This document shows positions 38,030-48,474 of a stretch of DNA of 64,000 bases, piece by piece (positions within the stretch are counted from its first letter, which is position 1; each line of letters opens with the position of its first letter). The position numbers and the translations under genes were made by a program. Where the stretch lies: assembly GCF_000376805.1 (NCBI RefSeq), contig NZ_AQXT01000002.1, forward strand, positions 682,001-746,000. Reading direction: 5' to 3'. This DNA is from Henriciella marina DSM 19595 (lineage in GTDB: Bacteria; Pseudomonadota; Alphaproteobacteria; Caulobacterales; Hyphomonadaceae). Below the pieces are notes generated by a model, which was given only the letters and a program-made list of their open reading frames with translations, was not told the origin of the DNA and ran no database searches.

Positions 38030-38902
38030 ATGGCTTTGCCTGAATTCACGATGCGTCAGCTGCTCGAAGCTGGCGTCCACTTCGGTCACCAAACCCACCG
38101 CTGGAACCCAAAGATGAAGCCGTATATCTACGGCGATCGCTCGGGTATCCACATCATGGACCTGTCGAAGACAGTCCCGCTCCTTCACCAGGCTCTGGTG
38201 CAGGTTCGCGACACGGTTGCAAAGGGTGGCCGCGTCCTCTTCGTCGGCACCAAGCGCCAGGCAGCCCAGCCGGTTGCCGAGGCCGCTGAACGGTCGGCCC
38301 AATATTTCATGAACCATCGCTGGCTGGGCGGCACGCTCACCAACTGGACGACGGTTTCCAAATCGATCAAACGTCTGCGCGAACTCGATGTGGTTCTTTC
38401 GGACCGCGACGAATCCGGTCTCACCAAGAAAGAGCTGCTGGTTGTCGAGCGCGAGCGTGACAAGCTTCAGCGCGCGCTGGGCGGCATTGCAACCATGGGT
38501 GGCCTGCCAAGCCTGATGTTCGTCATCGACACGAACAAGGAACAGATCGCCATCAAGGAAGCCAAGAAGCTTGGCATTCCAGTGATCGCGGTGATCGATA
38601 CCAATTGCGACCCCGACGATGTCGACTTCCCGTTCCCGGGCAATGACGACGCTGCGCGTTCGATCTCGCTTTACTGTAACCTCATTGCTGACGCGGTCAT
38701 CGATGGCTTGGCTGAATCTTCGGCCGGTCTCGATCTCGACATCGGCGAGTCTGAAGATGTTGATGCGATGGCTGAGGCCGACGTTGCAGCAGCTGATGCT
38801 GCCGCAGCCGCCGAAGCCGAAACAACTGCTGCACCAGCCGAGGCTGAGCCCGCCGCCGCCGAAGAAGGCAAGGGCGACGAAGAAGCCAAAGCCGAAAGCT
38901 GA
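38030..38902 (+). CDS. rpsB: 30S ribosomal protein S2
   Basis: The 290-residue S2 protein, longer than the about 240 of E. coli because of an acidic Ala/Glu-rich tail of about 50 residues (roughly 238-290). The core shows the N-terminal [16 protein letters not shown] and the [12 protein letters not shown] motif. The ATG at 38030 follows GGAAAAGGA. A frame extension upstream covers the leader hairpin and is unlikely to be translated. Such tails are common in alphaproteobacterial S2. Confidence 0.98.
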   Translation: MALPEFTMRQLLEAGVHFGHQTHRWNPKMKPYIYGDRSGIHIMDLSKTVPLLHQALVQVRDTVAKGGRVLFVGTKRQAAQPVAEAAERSAQYFMNHRWLGGTLTNWTTVSKSIKRLRELDVVLSDRDESGLTKKELLVVERERDKLQRALGGIATMGGLPSLMFVIDTNKEQIAIKEAKKLGIPVIAVIDTNCDPDDVDFPFPGNDDAARSISLYCNLIADAVIDGLAESSAGLDLDIGESEDVDAMAEADVAAADAAAAAEAETTAAPAEAEPAAAEEGKGDEEAKAES

Positions 38903-38933
38903 TTTGAAAACTTAATCTGGAAGGATCTAAGAG

Positions 38934-39848
38934 ATGGCACAGATCACAGCCGCTCTGGTCAAGGACCTGCGCGACCGCACCGGCGCAGGCATGATGGACG
39001 CGAAAAAGGCCCTCGTTGAAAACGATGGCGATACTGAAGCTGCCGTTGACTGGCTGCGTGCAAAAGGCCTGTCCAAGGCTGCCAAGAAAGCTGGCCGCGC
39101 TGCGGCTGACGGCCTGGTCGCTGCGCTTCTGTCTTCGGACGGAACCGCTGGCACGCTGGTCGAGCTCAACGCTGAAACCGACTTCGTTGCCCGTAACGAG
39201 AAGTTCCAGTCGGCGCTTTCCGGCATTGCCAAGACCGCGCTTGAGACCGATGGCTCCCTGGAAGCTGTCCAGAACGCTCCGGCCCCACAGGGCGATGGTA
39301 CGGTCAACGACATGATCACCGGCCTCGTTGCCACGATCGGTGAGAATATGACCCTTCGCCGCGTCGCAAAAGTGACGGCCGAAGGCGGCCAGGTTGCCGC
39401 TTATGTTCACAGCCCAGAAGCTGAGAATATGGGCAAGATCGGTGTCCTGGTTGCAGTCGAAGGCAGTGACAAGGGCAAGCTGGCCGATGCAGGCCGCAAG
39501 GTTGCGATGCACGTCGCGGCGACCAACCCGGCTTCCGCCACGACCGAAGATCTTGACCCGGAGCTCATCGATCGTGAGCGTCAGGTTCTGACGGATCAGG
39601 CTCGCGAAAGCGGCAAGCCTGACAATGTCATCGAGAAGATGATCGAAGGCCGCCTGAAGAAGTTCTACAAGGAAGTCGTGCTTGTCGAGCAGCCTTTCGT
39701 GATGAACCCGGACCAGACGGTTGGCGAATTCCTCGAAGAGCAAGGCGCCACGCTGAAAGGCTTTGTGCGCTTTGGTCTTGGCGAGGGCGTCGAGAAGGAA
39801 GAGGACGACTTCGCTGCAGAAGTTGCGTCCATGACGTCCGGCTCCTAA
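38934..39848 (+). CDS. tsf: Elongation factor Ts
   Basis: The nucleotide exchange factor for EF-Tu, 304 residues. It has the N-terminal UBA-like domain with [15 protein letters not shown] and the catalytic T-D-F-V-A-R-N (82-88). The C-terminal motif V-L-V-E-Q-P-F-V and the usual length are present. It is 31 bases after rpsB with AAGGATCTAAGAG as leader. A hairpin terminator candidate follows. Confidence 0.98.
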   Translation: MAQITAALVKDLRDRTGAGMMDAKKALVENDGDTEAAVDWLRAKGLSKAAKKAGRAAADGLVAALLSSDGTAGTLVELNAETDFVARNEKFQSALSGIAKTALETDGSLEAVQNAPAPQGDGTVNDMITGLVATIGENMTLRRVAKVTAEGGQVAAYVHSPEAENMGKIGVLVAVEGSDKGKLADAGRKVAMHVAATNPASATTEDLDPELIDRERQVLTDQARESGKPDNVIEKMIEGRLKKFYKEVVLVEQPFVMNPDQTVGEFLEEQGATLKGFVRFGLGEGVEKEEDDFAAEVASMTSGS

Positions 39849-39874
39849 CGCCACAAAATCTGCTTTTAAAAGTC

Positions 39875-39903
39875 TCCCGGCTGCCCATGACAGGCAGCCG
39901 GGA
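39875..39903 (+). terminator. Intrinsic terminator candidate after tsf
   Basis: TCCCGGCTGCC and GGCAGCCGGGA form a perfect 11-bp stem with a 7-base loop, 27 bases after the tsf stop. ATCCTTT follows, a weak T run, so termination may be partial before pyrH. Confidence 0.65.
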
Positions 39904-39938
39904 ATCCTTTACGAGCTAACCGGCCCCGGGAGACGTTG

Positions 39939-40676
39939 ATGACGGCAGAAAAAGACCATAGCGACGAGCTCGTCTATAAACGTGTTCTCCTGAAGCTTTC
40001 CGGAGAGGCCCTGATGGGGCCATCCGAATTTGGCATTGATATGCCAACCTGCATTATATTTGCCGAAGAAATCGCCGCCGCTATCCGCCAGACGCAAGTC
40101 GAGCTTTGTCTCGTTATCGGCGGAGGGAATATCTTTCGCGGTCTTGCTGGCGCCGCCAACGGAATGGACCGGTCGCAGGCCGACTCCATGGGCATGCTGG
40201 CAACGGTGATGAATGCGCTGGCCATGCAGAGTGCCCTGGAGCGGATCGGCGTGCCGACACGCGTCCAGTCGGCGATCCCGATGGACACAGTCTGTGAGCC
40301 GTACATTCGCCGTCGCGCCATCCGGCACATGGAAAAGGGCCGCGTTGTCGTCTTCGCTGCAGGAACCGGTAACCCCTATTTTACGACCGACACCGGCGCT
40401 GCGCTCCGCGCGGCTGAAATGAGCTGCGATGCCATGTTCAAGGGCACGCAGGTCGATGGTGTCTATTCCGCAGATCCGAAGACCAATGCAGACGCTGAGC
40501 GCTATGAACAGCTTGGCTATCAGGAAGTACTGGCCAAGGACCTTCGGGTCATGGACGCCTCTGCGGTCAGCCTGATGCGCGATACAAGCATTCCTATCGT
40601 CGTATTTTCGCTCCACAAGAAAGGCGCGTTGCTTGACGTGCTGCGTGGGGTCGGAACATCGACGCTCATCTCTTAA
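39939..40676 (+). CDS. pyrH: UMP kinase
   Basis: Phosphorylates UMP to UDP. The 245-residue hexameric amino-acid-kinase-fold protein has [11 protein letters not shown] at the N terminus, [10 protein letters not shown] for phosphate binding and the G-V-Y-S-A-D-P-K region. The ATG at 39939 is taken rather than the adjoining TTG at 39936; GGGAGA lies just upstream. It precedes frr, as in most proteobacteria. Confidence 0.97.
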   Translation: MTAEKDHSDELVYKRVLLKLSGEALMGPSEFGIDMPTCIIFAEEIAAAIRQTQVELCLVIGGGNIFRGLAGAANGMDRSQADSMGMLATVMNALAMQSALERIGVPTRVQSAIPMDTVCEPYIRRRAIRHMEKGRVVVFAAGTGNPYFTTDTGAALRAAEMSCDAMFKGTQVDGVYSADPKTNADAERYEQLGYQEVLAKDLRVMDASAVSLMRDTSIPIVVFSLHKKGALLDVLRGVGTSTLIS

Positions 40677-40694
40677 TGTGCGAGAACCAGTCTC

Positions 40695-41249
40695 ATGAGT
40701 ATTGACAAGAAAGACCTTGAGCGCCGCATGGAAGGCGCAATTTCTTCTCTCCAGTCCGACCTTGCGGGGCTTCGGACCGGGCGCGCCTCTCCCAATCTGC
40801 TCGATACGGTCAATGTGCCCGCTTATGGCTCGACGATGCCGCTTAATCAGGTTGGATCGGTTTCGGTGCTCGATGCGCGCACGGTCGCTGTGAATGTCTG
40901 GGACAAGTCACTCGTTGGAGCCGCCGACAAGGCCATCCGCGATTCGGGCCTTGGCCTGAACCCGGTCACCGATGGCACGACGCTTCGCATTCCGATCCCG
41001 GTCCTGAACGAAGAGCGCCGCGCTGAGCTTTCAAAGATCGCTGGCAAATATGCTGAACAGGCGCGTGTCGCCGTCCGCAACGTCCGCCGTGATGGCATGG
41101 ATCAGCTGAAGAAAGCCGAGAAGGACAATGAGGTTAGCGAGGATAAGGCGCGGAGCCTGTCTGACGATGTCCAGAAGCTGACTGACACACACATTGCCCG
41201 CATCGAAGAGATCGTCAAAGCCAAAGAAGCGGAGATCATGCAGGTTTGA
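40695..41249 (+). CDS. frr: Ribosome recycling factor
   Basis: Splits post-termination ribosomes together with EF-G. The 184-residue protein shows the family patterns [12 protein letters not shown], the inter-domain P-I-P[10 protein letters not shown] and the long C-terminal helix with D[18 protein letters not shown]. Length is standard. Its TGA overlaps the TTG start of uppS. Confidence 0.98.
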   Translation: MSIDKKDLERRMEGAISSLQSDLAGLRTGRASPNLLDTVNVPAYGSTMPLNQVGSVSVLDARTVAVNVWDKSLVGAADKAIRDSGLGLNPVTDGTTLRIPIPVLNEERRAELSKIAGKYAEQARVAVRNVRRDGMDQLKKAEKDNEVSEDKARSLSDDVQKLTDTHIARIEEIVKAKEAEIMQV

Positions 41250-42007
41250 CCGCACAGCCAGTTTCAAACGGCACCCCTGAATTTGCTGCGCCCTCTAACC
41301 TGCCGGGCCACATCGGCATCATCATGGACGGTAATGGCCGCTGGGCGACCCGCAGCGGGTTGCCCCGGTCTGTCGGGCATGAGCGCGGCGTCGATGCGTT
41401 GCGTGAAACGGTCAAGGCGGCCCAGAAGCTCGGCCTTTCCTATCTGACCGTCTACTCCTTTTCGACGGAGAACTGGCGACGGCCGATGGCTGAAGTGACA
41501 GCGCTCTTTTCGCTGCTTCGCCTCTTCATCAAAAAAGATCTGAAGCGTCTGAAGTCAGAGAACGTCAAGATCAGTGTCTTCGGGACGCGTGAAGGGCTTC
41601 CGGAAGACATCTGCGACCTGCTGGACCTTGCAGAGCGCGAAACGGCGGAGAACTCGAGGTTCAATCTGGGTATCGCCTTCAACTATGGCGGCCGCGAAGA
41701 GATTGCCCGCGCGGCGCGTGACGTGGCGCGCAAAGTCGCAGATGGTGAAATGACGCTGGACGAGATCGACCAGCACGCGATTGCCCGTCATCTGGACACA
41801 CGCGCTTTTCCAGACCCGGATGTCATTATTCGCACCGGGCAGGAGCATCGTCTGAGTAATTTTCTCGTCTGGCAGGCAGCCTATTCGGAGCTCATCTTCA
41901 TGGATGTTCTCTGGCCAGAATTCGGCGAGGTGCATCTTCGGGCGGCGCTTGAGACCTTCGCTGCGCGTGAGCGCCGGTTTGGTGGTCTGAGCTCGGAGGC
42001 GGGCTGA
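41246..42007 (+). CDS. uppS: Isoprenyl (di-trans,poly-cis) diphosphate synthase
   Basis: Makes the undecaprenyl or decaprenyl diphosphate carrier lipid for cell-wall synthesis. The 253-residue cis-prenyltransferase has the catalytic I-M-D-G-N-G-R-W-A (26-34, Asp at 28), [10 protein letters not shown], and the C-terminal [15 protein letters not shown]. In the last motif Gly is usual where Gln stands. The start is TTG, overlapping the frr TGA; no other start is closer. Confidence 0.95.
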   Translation: MTAQPVSNGTPEFAAPSNLPGHIGIIMDGNGRWATRSGLPRSVGHERGVDALRETVKAAQKLGLSYLTVYSFSTENWRRPMAEVTALFSLLRLFIKKDLKRLKSENVKISVFGTREGLPEDICDLLDLAERETAENSRFNLGIAFNYGGREEIARAARDVARKVADGEMTLDEIDQHAIARHLDTRAFPDPDVIIRTGQEHRLSNFLVWQAAYSELIFMDVLWPEFGEVHLRAALETFAARERRFGGLSSEAG

Positions 42008-42008
42008 C

Positions 42009-42839
42009 ATGGTTGCGTCGAGACCTGGAAGCCACAAATCACGTGAACTGGCACTCCGGCTTGGTTCGGCCCTAGTCCTTATTCCATTTGCGCTTTTCGT
42101 TGTGGCCACCGGTGGATTGATCCTCGCAATCGCCTGCGCCGTCTTTGCTGCCACGATGGGCTATGAGTGGGCGCGCATGACTGCGTCCCCGATCATGCCG
42201 ACAACGGCGGTACTGGCCGCGGTCGCCGTCTTTGCAGCTCACTTCGGCGATTGGAGTGTCGCGGCCATAACGCTGTTGATCTCGGCCGCGATTATTGCGG
42301 CGGTGCATCCGGCCAGAATAAATGAGCGCGCAGTTGCCGCCTTTGGCGTCTTCTATAGCGCTGGCCTGCCGCTTGGACTGTTCTTTCTGCGTGAAGGCGA
42401 ATGGTATGGACAGGCAGCAGCGCTCATCCTGATGGGCACTGTCTGGGCGTCGGATACCGGGGCGTATTTCGCTGGGCGCGGCTTTGGCGGCCCGCCGCTC
42501 TCGCCGCGCGATTCGCCCTCCAAGACATGGAGCGGCGCGATTGGCGCGGTTGTCTGCAGCGGGCTTTGCGGGTTGATCGCGGCTGGGTTGCTGGACGCTT
42601 CGCGCGTGGCCTGGCTTCTTGCGGGGGTCTCGATCTCGATCGTCGCTCAGTGGGGTGACCTCTTTGAATCGTCCCTTAAGCGCCGCTATGGCGTGAAGGA
42701 TACAAGCGGTTTCCTGCCCGGACATGGCGGGGTCATGGACCGGGTCGACGGCCTTGGCATGGCCGCTGTGTTCTGCGCAGTGCTGATGGCGCTCGCGACG
42801 GGTGTTCATTCGACGCTTGGACTAACGGACGGCGGATGA
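42009..42839 (+). CDS. cdsA: Phosphatidate cytidylyltransferase
   Basis: Forms CDP-diacylglycerol from phosphatidate and CTP in the inner membrane. The 276-residue protein has about seven membrane helices and the C-terminal signature S-S-L-K-R-R-Y-G-V-K-D-T-S-G-F-L-P-G-H-G (continuing G-V-M-D-R-V-D-G). It starts one base after the uppS stop. The end overlaps dxr as ATGA. Confidence 0.96.
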   Translation: MVASRPGSHKSRELALRLGSALVLIPFALFVVATGGLILAIACAVFAATMGYEWARMTASPIMPTTAVLAAVAVFAAHFGDWSVAAITLLISAAIIAAVHPARINERAVAAFGVFYSAGLPLGLFFLREGEWYGQAAALILMGTVWASDTGAYFAGRGFGGPPLSPRDSPSKTWSGAIGAVVCSGLCGLIAAGLLDASRVAWLLAGVSISIVAQWGDLFESSLKRRYGVKDTSGFLPGHGGVMDRVDGLGMAAVFCAVLMALATGVHSTLGLTDGG

Positions 42840-44041
42840 CCAAACGTGTCAGTATCATCGGATCGACCGGATCGGTTGGCCAGTCTGCGCTCTCTGTCGT
42901 CGCCCACGCAAATGAAGGGCTGAAAGAGCCACGCTTCGAAATAGAAGCGATGACGGCGCAGACGAGCGTCGACGAGTTGGCCAAGCAGGCGCGGCTCTTC
43001 AAGGCGAAGCGCGCGGTGATCGGTGACGAGACGCTTTATTCCACCCTCAAGTCTCATCTGGCCGGGACGGGGATCGAAGTCGCCGCGGGAGCGAAAGCTA
43101 TCGAAGAGGCCTCGACTATTCCAGTGGACCGTGTGCTTGCGGCAATTGTCGGGATCGCGGGACTTCGGTCAACGCATGCGGCACTGGCGGCCGGAAACCC
43201 TGTGGCGCTGGCAAACAAGGAAAGCATGGTCTGTGCGGGGCCGTTGCTCAAGCAGGTTGCCGCCAAGTCGGGCGCGTTCATCGTGCCGACGGATTCAGAA
43301 CACAATGCGATGTTTCAGGTGCTCGAAGCGCCAGAAGATGTCGATCGGCTGATCCTGACAGCGTCGGGCGGCCCTTTTCTGAGAACGCCGATGCACAAGC
43401 TTGCGGCTGTCACGCCGGACGAGGCGTGCGCCCATCCGCGCTGGTCGATGGGGAGGAAGATTTCCGTCGATAGCGCCACTTTCATGAACAAGGCGCTGGA
43501 ACTGGTCGAAGCCTCATTTCTGTTCGATGTGCCGGAATCGCGGATCGATGTTCTGGTGCATCCGCAATCGGTTATTCATTCGCTGGTCAGCTATATCGAT
43601 GGCTCGTTCCTTGCACAGCTCGGCTCACCCGATATGCAGACACCGATCGCACATGCTCTGACCTGGCCCGACCGCCGCGTGACCACTGCCGTAGAGCGGC
43701 TGGACCTTGCAGCTGTTGCGCGTCTCGATTTTGAGAATGTCGATGATGCGCGCTTCCCTGCGATCAACCTCGCGCGTGCTGCCATTCGCGAATCTAACGC
43801 GGCCCTTATCGTCCTCAATGCGGCCAATGAAATCGCAGTCGACGCGTTCCTCAGCGGTAAATGCCGCTTTACCGACATCATCAACATCGCAGAGAGTTCT
43901 GTCGAAGCCATGAGCAAGCGGTTTCCGGCCGGAGCAGATTATCTCGGCCTTGAAGAGATTGCCGAGATCGATGCTCGGGCGCGCTCGGCCGCGAACGAGA
44001 TGGTTGGAAGCCGGATGATAAGGACAAGGGACGCAATATGA
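42836..44041 (+). CDS. dxr: 1-deoxy-D-xylulose-5-phosphate reductoisomerase
   Basis: Second enzyme of the MEP isoprenoid pathway, NADPH-dependent. The 401-residue protein has the nucleotide loop G-S-T-G-S-V-G-Q-S-A-L, V-G-I-A-G-L, A-L-A-N-K-E-S-M-V-C-A-G, and the metal/substrate region P-T-D-S-E-H-N-A-M-F-Q. The active-site flap M-G-R-K-I-S-V-D-S-A-T-F-M-N-K is present. The TGA overlaps the rseP ATG. Confidence 0.97.
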   Translation: MTKRVSIIGSTGSVGQSALSVVAHANEGLKEPRFEIEAMTAQTSVDELAKQARLFKAKRAVIGDETLYSTLKSHLAGTGIEVAAGAKAIEEASTIPVDRVLAAIVGIAGLRSTHAALAAGNPVALANKESMVCAGPLLKQVAAKSGAFIVPTDSEHNAMFQVLEAPEDVDRLILTASGGPFLRTPMHKLAAVTPDEACAHPRWSMGRKISVDSATFMNKALELVEASFLFDVPESRIDVLVHPQSVIHSLVSYIDGSFLAQLGSPDMQTPIAHALTWPDRRVTTAVERLDLAAVARLDFENVDDARFPAINLARAAIRESNAALIVLNAANEIAVDAFLSGKCRFTDIINIAESSVEAMSKRFPAGADYLGLEEIAEIDARARSAANEMVGSRMIRTRDAI

Positions 44042-45213
44042 TGGGTGGAGCGATTAGCCAGGGCCCGATTTTCATCGTCTGCCTCGTCTTCATGCTGGGC
44101 GTTGTCGTCGTTATCCATGAGCTTGGACACTATTTCGCAGGCCGGTCCTTTGGTGCGGCGGTGGAGTCATTCTCGGTCGGGTTCGGGAAGCCGATCATGG
44201 AGCGGACCGACCGGCGCGGCACGCGCTGGCGTGTCAACTGGATCCCGCTTGGCGGTTTTGTAAAATTTGTCGGTGAAGGCCAGCTTCCGGGCGATGTCGG
44301 GAAGGTAGAGAGCGGACCTGTCGGCAAGCCGTTTCATGAGATCGGTGTCTGGCCTCGGACATTGGTCGCTGCGGCCGGACCTGCTGCGAACTTTGTTCTC
44401 GCGGCGCTGATCTTCGGGCTCTTCTTCTATTTCAACGGGTCCTACCAGGCCCGCGTTGGTGTCACGAGCGTGCTCGACGATGGCGCCGCAGCCGAGGCCG
44501 GCATCGAGCCCGGCGATATCTTTGTCTCGATCGATGGCACTGACATCGCGAATGCGGGTGACCTGCAGACAATCGTCTCGATGTCTAGCAATTCGGCGCT
44601 TCGGACGGTTGTCGAACGCGGCGGCCAGGAGGTTGAGCTGACCATGACACCACAGCGCCAGATGCGCGAGAATGCGGTGGGTCAGGTTCAGGCGCTCGGG
44701 ACGATCGGGATCACGCTTCAGGAATTGCGCGATACGGCGACCCGAATTGAGTACAATCCAGTCGAGGCGCTCGCCAAGGGCAGCTATCAGACCTGGGATA
44801 CGGTGGCCAAAACCACGGACATGATCGGCCGCATGATCACCGGCAAGGAGGCGCTGAGCACGCTTAGCGGTCCGGTCGCGATCGGTGATATCAGCCGCCG
44901 TGTCGTAAACCGGACGATGGGCAATGACACAGTGCCGCTTTCGGACCGGCTTCAGGCGCTTTTCTGGAGCATGATGACGATCTGCGCGGCGGTCTCTGTA
45001 GGAATTGGATTCTTTAATTTACTTCCATTTCCTGTGCTTGATGGTGGCCACATCGTTTTCAATTGCTATGAAGCTATTGCTGGCAAACCGATGCCAGCCC
45101 GGGTGCAAGAGGGCGCCCTGATGGCCGGTATGGTCCTTCTCCTCGGGATGTTTGTTTTCATCACTTGGGGTGACGTACTGGAAACAGGGCTGTTCAACAG
45201 TGTTCGGGGCTGA
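44038..45213 (+). CDS. rseP: Site-2 intramembrane metalloprotease RseP
   Basis: Cleaves membrane-bound anti-sigma factors and leftover signal peptides. The 391-residue protein has the zinc motif H-E-L-G-H at 27-31 in the first helix, one PDZ domain (about 130-220), and a C-terminal helix with N-L-L-P-F-P-V-L-D-G-G-H. Two ATGs are adjacent (44038 and 44041); I use the first, which overlaps dxr. A short stretch near 45005-45080, encoding the L-D-G motif, is noticeably more AT-rich than the rest. Confidence 0.95.
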   Translation: MMGGAISQGPIFIVCLVFMLGVVVVIHELGHYFAGRSFGAAVESFSVGFGKPIMERTDRRGTRWRVNWIPLGGFVKFVGEGQLPGDVGKVESGPVGKPFHEIGVWPRTLVAAAGPAANFVLAALIFGLFFYFNGSYQARVGVTSVLDDGAAAEAGIEPGDIFVSIDGTDIANAGDLQTIVSMSSNSALRTVVERGGQEVELTMTPQRQMRENAVGQVQALGTIGITLQELRDTATRIEYNPVEALAKGSYQTWDTVAKTTDMIGRMITGKEALSTLSGPVAIGDISRRVVNRTMGNDTVPLSDRLQALFWSMMTICAAVSVGIGFFNLLPFPVLDGGHIVFNCYEAIAGKPMPARVQEGALMAGMVLLLGMFVFITWGDVLETGLFNSVRG

Positions 45214-45247
45214 TAGCCGATCTTCGAAGTAAATTGAGAGTAATGCC

Positions 45248-47815
45248 ATGCGATCAGTCTTCGCCGCTTCCCTTATAAGTCTTGCCACGGCGCTGAGTGC
45301 GTCGATGGTTTCGGGATCACTGCTCGCGGCGAAAGCGCAGGCGCCAGCCACAAGCGAACGGATTCGAACGATCCAGGTCGAAGGCAATGAGCGGATCGAG
45401 GACCGGACAATCCAGTCCTACCTGCTCGTCGAGCCAGGCGACCCGTTCGATGCCGAGCGAATCGATCTCTCTTTGAAGACGCTGTTTGCCACGGGTCTGT
45501 TTGCCGATGCCTCGTTCGAGAAGTCCGGCCAGGACCTCATCGTCCGTGTGGTGGAGAACCCGATCATCAACCGCGTGATCTTCGAGGGCAATAGTGCCAT
45601 CGATGACGACAAGATGCGCGAAGAGATCCAGGTCGCCCCGCGGGGCATCTTTACCGCTGCGCGCGTGCAGGCAGACGTTCAGCGCATTCTCGAGCTTTAC
45701 CGTCAGTCCGGCCGTTTCGCCGCGACCGTTGAGCCGCAATACAAACCGCTCGAGCAGAACCGTGTCGACCTCGTTTTCGTTATGAATGAAGGCCCGGTGA
45801 CCGGCGTTCGTGCGATCAACTTCATTGGCAATGAGGAATATGCAGACCGGCGCCTCAGAAGCGAGATTGCTACGCGCCAATCGCGCTGGTGGCGGTTCTT
45901 CAGCTCGAACGACAATTACGACCCGGGCCGTCTTGAATATGACCGCGAGCTGCTCCGCCAGTTCTACCAGAATAACGGGTATTATGATTTCCGCGTTGTC
46001 TCTGCGGTCGCCGATCTTACGCCAGATCAGGAAGACTTCTACATCACCTACACGATCGATGAGGGTGACCAGTACAATTTCGGGTCCGTGGCTGTCGAGA
46101 CACAGCTGGACAAGCTGAACGGTCCTGCGCTTCGTACCGCGCTGTCCATCCAGGAAGGCGATCTCTTTCGCGGCAACCGGATCGAGAGCGCCATTGATAC
46201 ACTGACCTATGCGGCCGGTATCGCCGGTTACGCCTTTGTCGATATCACGCCGGACCTTCGGCCCGACCCCGAGACAAACACGGTCGATGTCACATTTTCA
46301 ATCGATGAGGGCCCGCGCGTCTATATTGAGCGTATCAATATCGTCGGGAATACGAGAACGCTGGACAAGGTGATCCGCCGCGAACTTCGTGTATCGGAAG
46401 GCGATGCGTTTAACCGCGTCCTTCTGGACCGGTCACGTAACCGGGTTCGCGCCCTTGGCTACTTCAAGGAAGTCGAGATCACGGAAAATCCGGGGTCGGA
46501 AGCTGACCGGACGGTTGTCGACATCACCGTGGAAGAGCAGCCAACCGGCGAGCTTTCCTTCGCCGCCGGCTATTCGTCCGTCGACGCCTTCCTGTTCGAC
46601 GTCAGCGTCTCTGAGCGAAACCTGCGCGGGCGTGGCCAGACCGCGATTGCGCGCATTTCGGCTTCGCAGCGTCAGCAATATGTCGATCTTCGTTTCCGCG
46701 AGCCGCGCTTCCTTGATCGGAACCTTGCGGCTGGTATCGATCTTTTCTCGTCGCGGTCCGACTTTTCGAACATTGGCCTGGGTGGTTTTACGTCGGACAC
46801 CATCGGTGCCGGCCTGAACCTTGGCTTCCCGCTGACGGAGAATACCAATCTTGGTCTGCGCTATCGTCTCCAGCAGGACAAACTTGATATCGAGCTTGGC
46901 AATGTCGTGATCGATCCGAACGGTGATACGCTCATTATTACCGATACGTTCGATAACGGCACGCCGAACGACCCGAGCGACGACATTACTTTCGACCGGG
47001 CAGCACAGCCAGGTGATGTCAACCTGCCAGCCAACGCCCTCGTCGTTGATGCATGCTCGCCGCTCTACAATGATCGCCGCTTTTCTGATTGCCGCAACGA
47101 ACGCGCCGAACTGTCATCGATCGTCGGCTACACGTTCAACTGGGACCGTCGGAATGATCCGATCCAGCCAACGGGCGGTTTCGACATGTCGTTCAGCCAG
47201 GACCTGGCCGGTGTCGGCGGTGATGTTCAGTACGTTCGCACCGAAGCGTCGGCCGCAACCTATCGCGGTATCTTTAAAGGCGTCCGCGCAAGTGTGCGTG
47301 TCTCCGGCGGTTACATCGGATCCTGGGGCGATGATGACGGTATCCGGATCAATAACCGCTTCTTCCGCGGTGGCAGTACCTTCCGCGGCTTTGACGTGGC
47401 GGGTCTTGGGCCGCGCCGCATCGTTCGCGAAGTCGATGATATGGGCAATGTGGTCCGGACCCGAAAGGGCCGTGCGCTCGGCGGCAAGGCCTACTATCAG
47501 GCGACTGCTGAGATGACTTTCCCGAACTTCCTTCCGGAAGAGTATGGAATCGACACAGCCCTTTTCCTTGAGGCGGGGTCTGTTGGCATGCTGGACGATA
47601 TCGACACGGAGCCAGCGTCCTTGACGCAGATCGGGGCGGACCTGTTCGCGATCGAGCAATCCAAGACAAGCATGGCGCTGCGAGCGTCCGCTGGCCTTTC
47701 GGTGGGCTGGGACTCGCCGTTCGGACCTATCAGGTTCGATTTCTCGCAAATCCTCAGAAAGGAAGAGTACGACCGGACCGAAACGTTCAGGTTCAGTACC
47801 TCAACACGCTTCTAG
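45248..47815 (+). CDS. bamA: Outer membrane protein assembly factor BamA
   Basis: The central beta-barrel insertase of the outer membrane. The 855-residue protein has a signal peptide (about 1-29), five POTRA domains (about 30-430) and a C-terminal 16-strand barrel ending in Phe after a T-F-R-F-S-T-S-T-R-F strand, as expected for BAM substrates. The barrel contains a loop V-R-G-F like motif as F-R-G-F-D. Position between rseP and ompH is the classic one. Confidence 0.97.
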   Translation: MRSVFAASLISLATALSASMVSGSLLAAKAQAPATSERIRTIQVEGNERIEDRTIQSYLLVEPGDPFDAERIDLSLKTLFATGLFADASFEKSGQDLIVRVVENPIINRVIFEGNSAIDDDKMREEIQVAPRGIFTAARVQADVQRILELYRQSGRFAATVEPQYKPLEQNRVDLVFVMNEGPVTGVRAINFIGNEEYADRRLRSEIATRQSRWWRFFSSNDNYDPGRLEYDRELLRQFYQNNGYYDFRVVSAVADLTPDQEDFYITYTIDEGDQYNFGSVAVETQLDKLNGPALRTALSIQEGDLFRGNRIESAIDTLTYAAGIAGYAFVDITPDLRPDPETNTVDVTFSIDEGPRVYIERINIVGNTRTLDKVIRRELRVSEGDAFNRVLLDRSRNRVRALGYFKEVEITENPGSEADRTVVDITVEEQPTGELSFAAGYSSVDAFLFDVSVSERNLRGRGQTAIARISASQRQQYVDLRFREPRFLDRNLAAGIDLFSSRSDFSNIGLGGFTSDTIGAGLNLGFPLTENTNLGLRYRLQQDKLDIELGNVVIDPNGDTLIITDTFDNGTPNDPSDDITFDRAAQPGDVNLPANALVVDACSPLYNDRRFSDCRNERAELSSIVGYTFNWDRRNDPIQPTGGFDMSFSQDLAGVGGDVQYVRTEASAATYRGIFKGVRASVRVSGGYIGSWGDDDGIRINNRFFRGGSTFRGFDVAGLGPRRIVREVDDMGNVVRTRKGRALGGKAYYQATAEMTFPNFLPEEYGIDTALFLEAGSVGMLDDIDTEPASLTQIGADLFAIEQSKTSMALRASAGLSVGWDSPFGPIRFDFSQILRKEEYDRTETFRFSTSTRF

Positions 47816-47834
47816 AAGTTCTCAGGAGGAACTC

Positions 47835-48464
47835 ATGAAATTGTTTAACACCGCACTGGCGTCCGTTGCCGTGCTTTTCTCTACTGCTATTGTCGCTGCC
47901 CCCGTGGCGGCCGCCCAGAATTCAGAAGTAGTGGTCATAGACCAACAACGCATCATGACCGAAACGTCTGGCGGTCAGGACATCGTCCGGAAAGTCGGCG
48001 AGATCGGTACAACGATCCAGTCCGAACTGACGCCTGAAGCCAACGCCTTGCAACAGCAAGGCGAGGCGCTTGAGGCCCGCACGGCAAATATGTCGATGGA
48101 GGCAATCGGGGCCGACGAAGCGCTTAGAGCCGAGGTCGAGGCTTATGCCCAGCGGGCACAGCAATTCAGCCGTAATCGCCAGATCGCCGCAGCCGAGCTT
48201 CAGGCCACCGAACGAGCCGCTTGGGCTCGTTTTTATCAGGGCCTGCAGCCTGTCCTGGAGGAGGTCATTACCGAGACTGGCGCCAATGTCATGCTTGATG
48301 CTTCTCAGGCGGTATGGTCGTCAGAGTCGGTTGATGTGACCCAGTCGGTCATCATGAAGATGAATGCTGCCATGCCAACCGTAGAGGTTACGCGCCAGAC
48401 GTTGACTGCAGAGCAACGCCAACGGCTGATCCAGCAGCAGCAACAACAACAGCAGCAGCGGTAA
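47835..48464 (+). CDS. OmpH/Skp family periplasmic chaperone with poly-Gln tail
   Basis: A trimeric-type periplasmic holdase for unfolded outer-membrane proteins. The 209-residue protein has a signal peptide ending A-A-A-Q near residue 27, then a long coiled-coil rich in Gln, Ala and Glu. The C terminus is nine consecutive Gln followed by Arg and the stop (CAG/CAA codons, 48432-48461). The gene lies between bamA and lpxD, as in most proteobacteria. The poly-Gln end is unusual; it may vary in length between strains through repeat slippage. Confidence 0.92.
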   Translation: MKLFNTALASVAVLFSTAIVAAPVAAAQNSEVVVIDQQRIMTETSGGQDIVRKVGEIGTTIQSELTPEANALQQQGEALEARTANMSMEAIGADEALRAEVEAYAQRAQQFSRNRQIAAAELQATERAAWARFYQGLQPVLEEVITETGANVMLDASQAVWSSESVDVTQSVIMKMNAAMPTVEVTRQTLTAEQRQRLIQQQQQQQQQR

Positions 48465-48474
48465 GCCGTCCAGC

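Noticed and set aside
40681-40694. GAGA...TCTC inverted repeat directly before frr
   Set aside because: Only four base pairs; too short to suggest regulation.
45005-45080. AT-richer patch near the end of rseP as a sign of transfer
   Set aside because: Only about 75 bases, it encodes the conserved L-D-G motif of RseP and the frame is intact; local codon choice is the simpler explanation.
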